Assembly (NCBI GenBank): GCA_025060195.1
Contig: JANXCQ010000027.1
Location: forward strand, 1-58,566
DNA from: Gemmatales bacterium
GTDB taxonomy: Bacteria > Planctomycetota > Planctomycetia > Gemmatales > HRBIN36
DNA: 58,566 bases
Reading direction: 5' to 3'
A program made the position numbers and the translations under genes. The notes beneath the pieces are model-generated. The model was not told the DNA's origin. It saw nothing but the letters and a program-made list of their open reading frames with translations, and searched no databases. This document shows, one piece after another, positions 55,896 through 58,566 of the stretch. Within the stretch, counting starts at the first letter, position 1, and each line of letters starts with the position of its first letter.

Positions 55896-58226
55896 ATGAG
55901 TTTAGGGTGGATATCCTCATCGCCGCGGACACCGCGACCTGCGTCGCCGCCCGAACCAGACCATGGTAATCCCTCACCTGAAGCACTTTCACCATATTCG
56001 ACTACTGTGGTCACATCTCGGGCAAACGTCTTGCTCACGGAACTTCTTCACGAGCGTCTAATTTTACCTGAGGAGCTGGACAACCTTACTACTCAGCAAG
56101 CGACGGAGTTGGCAAAGATCACAGATCCCGATGATTTGCTTGACTATTTAGTCACGGCAGGTCTGCTTACTGCATACCAAGCCGAACGTGTCCGCGCAGG
56201 AACTTGGCATGGTCTGGTTTTGGGCAACTATCGCATCCTAAGCCCGTTGGGCAGCGGCGGTATGGGAGCGGTTTATAGAGGCGAACATCTGCAGCTACGC
56301 CAGCCTGTCGCGATAAAGATTATCACAATTCAACGCAATAGCGGTAATTGGCAGCGTGCCTTAGCACGCTTTCGCAGCGAAGTGCGGGCCATGGTTGCGC
56401 TACAACACCCTCACATCGTACGTGTTCTGGATGCCGGCGAAGTGATTCCGGCCGACAATCATTCCCCAGCCATCTATTACTACGTCATGGAATTCGTGGA
56501 AGGCGAGGACCTGGAAACCTTAGTACGCAAAAGGGGGCCTTTGCCCATCGGACAGGCCTGCGAAATTATTTACCAGGTCGCCTCTGCCCTTCAGAAGGCT
56601 CATGAACATCGTTTAGTGCACCGCGACATCAAGCCCTCTAACATTGTCCTCAATAACGAAGGTCAAGCGAAACTCCTCGATTTCGGGTTAGTTCGTGACT
56701 TAGAACATCGCCTCACAGAACCGGGAACGGTTCTCGGGACGCTTGACTACATCGCCCCCGAGCAGGCCCAAGATGCTTCCAGCGTGGACATCCGCGCTGA
56801 TATTTACAGTTTAGGCGGCACTTTATTCTGGTGCCTGACAGGGCGTCAACCTTTTCCTAGCAAGGGCAACGTGGCTCAAGATTTAATGCTGCGGCGCAAC
56901 CAGCCGCCTCCCTCGGCCCGCGCTCTGCGTCCAGACGTTCCACCTGCACTCGACGCAGTAATTAGCACCATGTTACAGCCGGATCCCAATAAGCGCTATC
57001 CAGAACCGAAATCTGTGATGAACGCCCTGCTACCATTCCTTCGGCTCGAGCAAATCGCCGCAGCCCGTTGTCAGAGCCACCTGAGCGCAATGTCCACTTC
57101 CGCACCGCGTCCGGGGCCGCACCACGTACACCGCATTCTGATCGTTGACGATGAAATGCCCGTGCGCGAGTTCTGCCGACAAGCCTTACGCCAGGAGGGA
57201 TATGAATGCGTTACTGCCGAATCTGCCACCGCTGGTCTGGCCGCACTAGCTACGCAGCCCTTTGATTTAGTCCTGCTTGATTGGAACTTGCCCGACCTTG
57301 AAGGTCCGGAAGTAGTCGGGCGCATTCGTCAACTGCCGGTGAGTCGACACCTCAAAGTAGTAATGATTTCCGGCCGCATCAGTGGCGACGAACTGTCCCA
57401 AGCTTTGCTCCGCGGCGCTGATGACTACCTATGTAAACCCTTCAGTCTCCAGGAGATGGTCAGTCGGGTCAAATCCGCTTTAGCGCTCAAGGATGCTCAG
57501 GAAGCGCTCCAAGCGATGGTTCATTACCTAACCGAGACTAAGGCGCGTCTTGAACAGAACCTAACTACGACCCAAGGCGATTTGTTCCAGTTACGAAATA
57601 TCCTGGTGCAAACCTTAGCTTGGGCAATTAATTACCGTGATCCCGCAGCCAAGCGCCATCATCAGCGGATGCCCCGTTATGCGCGCCGACTTGCAGAAGC
57701 AGCTTCCCTTCTTCCAGAATTTGCGGGGCAATTAGATGAATCCTTTATCTGCCGACTCGAGGCCGCCATCCCCTTGCACGACCTCGGCAAGGTCGGATTA
57801 CCCGACCATATCCGCTTCAAGGAGACTTTACTGACTCCCGAAGAACGGTTGCTTATGCAGACGCATACGTTGATTGGTTACGAAATCCTCTTAGAAATGG
57901 CCCAGCAACACGAAGGCGACATTTTCGACTTTCTCCGCATGGCCGCAGAAATCGCCCGCCACCATCATGAGCGCTTCGACGGCACGGGATACCCCGACCG
58001 CTTGGCAGGCAAAGCCATTCCCCTGGCAGCACGAATTACCGCAATCTGCGATACCTACGATGCACTATGTTCGGCGCGGCCCTATCGTCCGGCTCTCCCG
58101 CACGAGGCCGCCGTCGAACTCATGGTCAACAATTCTCCAGGCCAGTTTGATCCCGACTTACTTGTGGCCTTCCAAAAAGTGGCCAGCGACTTCGCGCTCA
58201 TTTTCCGTGAATTACCGCCAGTATGA
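55896..58226 (+). CDS. Ser/Thr protein kinase - receiver - HD-GYP fusion
   Basis: The 776-aa protein has an N-terminal polar region, then a Hanks-type kinase domain (about 110-385): LGSGGMGAVYRG glycine loop, VAIKII lysine, HRDIKPSN catalytic loop (about 242), DFG and APEQ. A receiver domain follows (about 410-530; ILIVDDE, phospho-acceptor Asp in LLDWNLPD, Lys in YLCKPFS). Last is an HD-GYP domain (about 570-770) with HDLGKVGLPDH and HHHERFDGTGYPDRLAGKAIP, the signature of cyclic-di-GMP phosphodiesterases. No membrane helix. The ATG at 55896 has AAAGGTGG upstream; a GTG at 55836 is possible. It would link Ser/Thr phosphorylation, two-component input and c-di-GMP breakdown on one chain. Confidence 0.93.
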   Translation: MSLGWISSSPRTPRPASPPEPDHGNPSPEALSPYSTTVVTSRANVLLTELLHERLILPEELDNLTTQQATELAKITDPDDLLDYLVTAGLLTAYQAERVRAGTWHGLVLGNYRILSPLGSGGMGAVYRGEHLQLRQPVAIKIITIQRNSGNWQRALARFRSEVRAMVALQHPHIVRVLDAGEVIPADNHSPAIYYYVMEFVEGEDLETLVRKRGPLPIGQACEIIYQVASALQKAHEHRLVHRDIKPSNIVLNNEGQAKLLDFGLVRDLEHRLTEPGTVLGTLDYIAPEQAQDASSVDIRADIYSLGGTLFWCLTGRQPFPSKGNVAQDLMLRRNQPPPSARALRPDVPPALDAVISTMLQPDPNKRYPEPKSVMNALLPFLRLEQIAAARCQSHLSAMSTSAPRPGPHHVHRILIVDDEMPVREFCRQALRQEGYECVTAESATAGLAALATQPFDLVLLDWNLPDLEGPEVVGRIRQLPVSRHLKVVMISGRISGDELSQALLRGADDYLCKPFSLQEMVSRVKSALALKDAQEALQAMVHYLTETKARLEQNLTTTQGDLFQLRNILVQTLAWAINYRDPAAKRHHQRMPRYARRLAEAASLLPEFAGQLDESFICRLEAAIPLHDLGKVGLPDHIRFKETLLTPEERLLMQTHTLIGYEILLEMAQQHEGDIFDFLRMAAEIARHHHERFDGTGYPDRLAGKAIPLAARITAICDTYDALCSARPYRPALPHEAAVELMVNNSPGQFDPDLLVAFQKVASDFALIFRELPPV

Positions 58227-58261
58227 TACGGAAGAGCAGATGATCAATGCAACAGCTTTTC

Positions 58262-58566
58262 TTATTCAACTAGTTGCCAGTTGATCGGTATACCATCAAA
58301 GCGATGAACTAAGGCGGCGAGCAAATTCATGTCAATCGAGTAACGGATTCGCCGTACTGCACGGTCTCCCATCACGACATTGAAGGAACCAGGATGGGCG
58401 GAACCAAATCGATTGGAAGAACAAGATACGTTATCGGCATCCTGGGCCGGCCGACAAGGTCCATTCCACCAGCCTGTGTCCGTCAGATACGCCACAAGAG
58501 GACCTGTGTCATTGTCCCAGCCGCCACAGAAACCTTCATTATCGTACCCGCAATTCGCCTCATAAC
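58262..58566 (-). CDS. DUF1559 family protein, C-terminal part (runs off the window)
   Basis: The frame is open from the window edge and reads YEANCGYDNEGFCGGWDNDTG, a cysteine-containing stretch (GPCRPAQDADNVSCSS), then NRFGSAHPGSFNVVMGDRAVRRIRYSIDMNLLAALVHRFDG. The FGSAHPG...YSID block is the C-terminal signature of DUF1559, the type IV pilin-like family expanded in planctomycetes. GDRAVR replaces the usual GDGSVR. The N-terminal prepilin helix lies outside the window. It is convergent with the kinase gene, 35 bp apart. Confidence 0.88.
   Translation of the reverse strand, partial: YEANCGYDNEGFCGGWDNDTGPLVAYLTDTGWWNGPCRPAQDADNVSCSSNRFGSAHPGSFNVVMGDRAVRRIRYSIDMNLLAALVHRFDGIPINWQLVE

Overview
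The window reads as a stretch of a Planctomycetota chromosome, most like the Gemmatales/Gemmataceae. This rests on several lineage-typical families: a DUF1501 protein, a DUF1559 pilin-like protein at the right edge, a PVC-type dehydrogenase with a C-terminal CxxCH, a cytochrome/WD40 giant, secreted proteins with the planctomycete 'YP..L..LVP.YL...P.D..SG' tail, Uma2 proteins and sulfatases. Base composition is moderate, and several intergenic gaps of 300-950 bp carry nothing recognisable. I saw no rRNA, tRNA, CRISPR array, transposase or replication origin.

Layout. 1-1092: no gene. 1.1-5.1 kb (minus): Mn-type superoxide dismutase, and enolase translationally coupled to a 590-aa secreted protein. 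5.2-9.9 kb (plus): UbiD-family decarboxylase, MenG/UbiE methyltransferase, an intact Uma2 gene, a decayed second Uma2 copy and hemE, so quinone and heme genes sit together. 10.2-11.7 kb: motA and an unusually short motB with no visible OmpA domain. 11.8-15.5 kb: two decayed genes, a copy of the 590-aa family with three in-frame stops and a sulfatase with stops, a frameshift and a ruined active-site motif. 15.5-16.1 kb: a small lipoprotein gene (minus). 16.3-29.7 kb (plus): FadJ-type fusion, secreted protein, alpha/beta hydrolase, endonuclease IV, MFS transporter, S9 peptidase, HD protein, prenyltransferase-fold protein, PVC dehydrogenase-cytochrome, hisI.

30.6-41.9 kb (minus) is the most coherent system: a Tad/Flp pilus locus. 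In transcription order it has a soluble histidine kinase, two tandem long Flp-like pilins, prepilin peptidase (CpaA), TadE, CpaB, a TadG-like protein, the TadA/CpaF ATPase, TadB and TadC, then a secreted PpiC-type isomerase. A sequence with exact sigma-54 spacing (GG-N10-GC) lies upstream of the first pilin. An 8+1+8 palindrome lies about 150 bp further upstream and could be an enhancer site. No secretin (CpaC) or TadZ (CpaE) gene is in the cluster.

42.5-46.3 kb: a PDZ-like lipoprotein, a small hypothetical, a GNAT acetyltransferase, and a cupin whose reading frame appears shifted near its end. 46.3-51.1 kb (minus): cytochrome/WD40 protein and a YjhG/YagF-type dehydratase. 51.5 kb: a possible 56-aa cysteine-rich gene. 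52.0-55.5 kb (plus): larE, a coupled 87-aa protein, a TatD-like hydrolase and a DUF1501 protein ending in a textbook intrinsic terminator. 55.9-58.2 kb: a Ser/Thr kinase-receiver-HD-GYP fusion. The window ends inside a DUF1559 gene on the minus strand.

Novelty candidates I rank highest are the sigma-54-type pilus locus with cysteine-bearing pilins, the short MotB, the kinase-REC-HD-GYP fusion, and the 8.3-15.5 kb island where three genes decayed mainly through in-frame nonsense changes. All functional statements are from reading the sequence; no database search was run.
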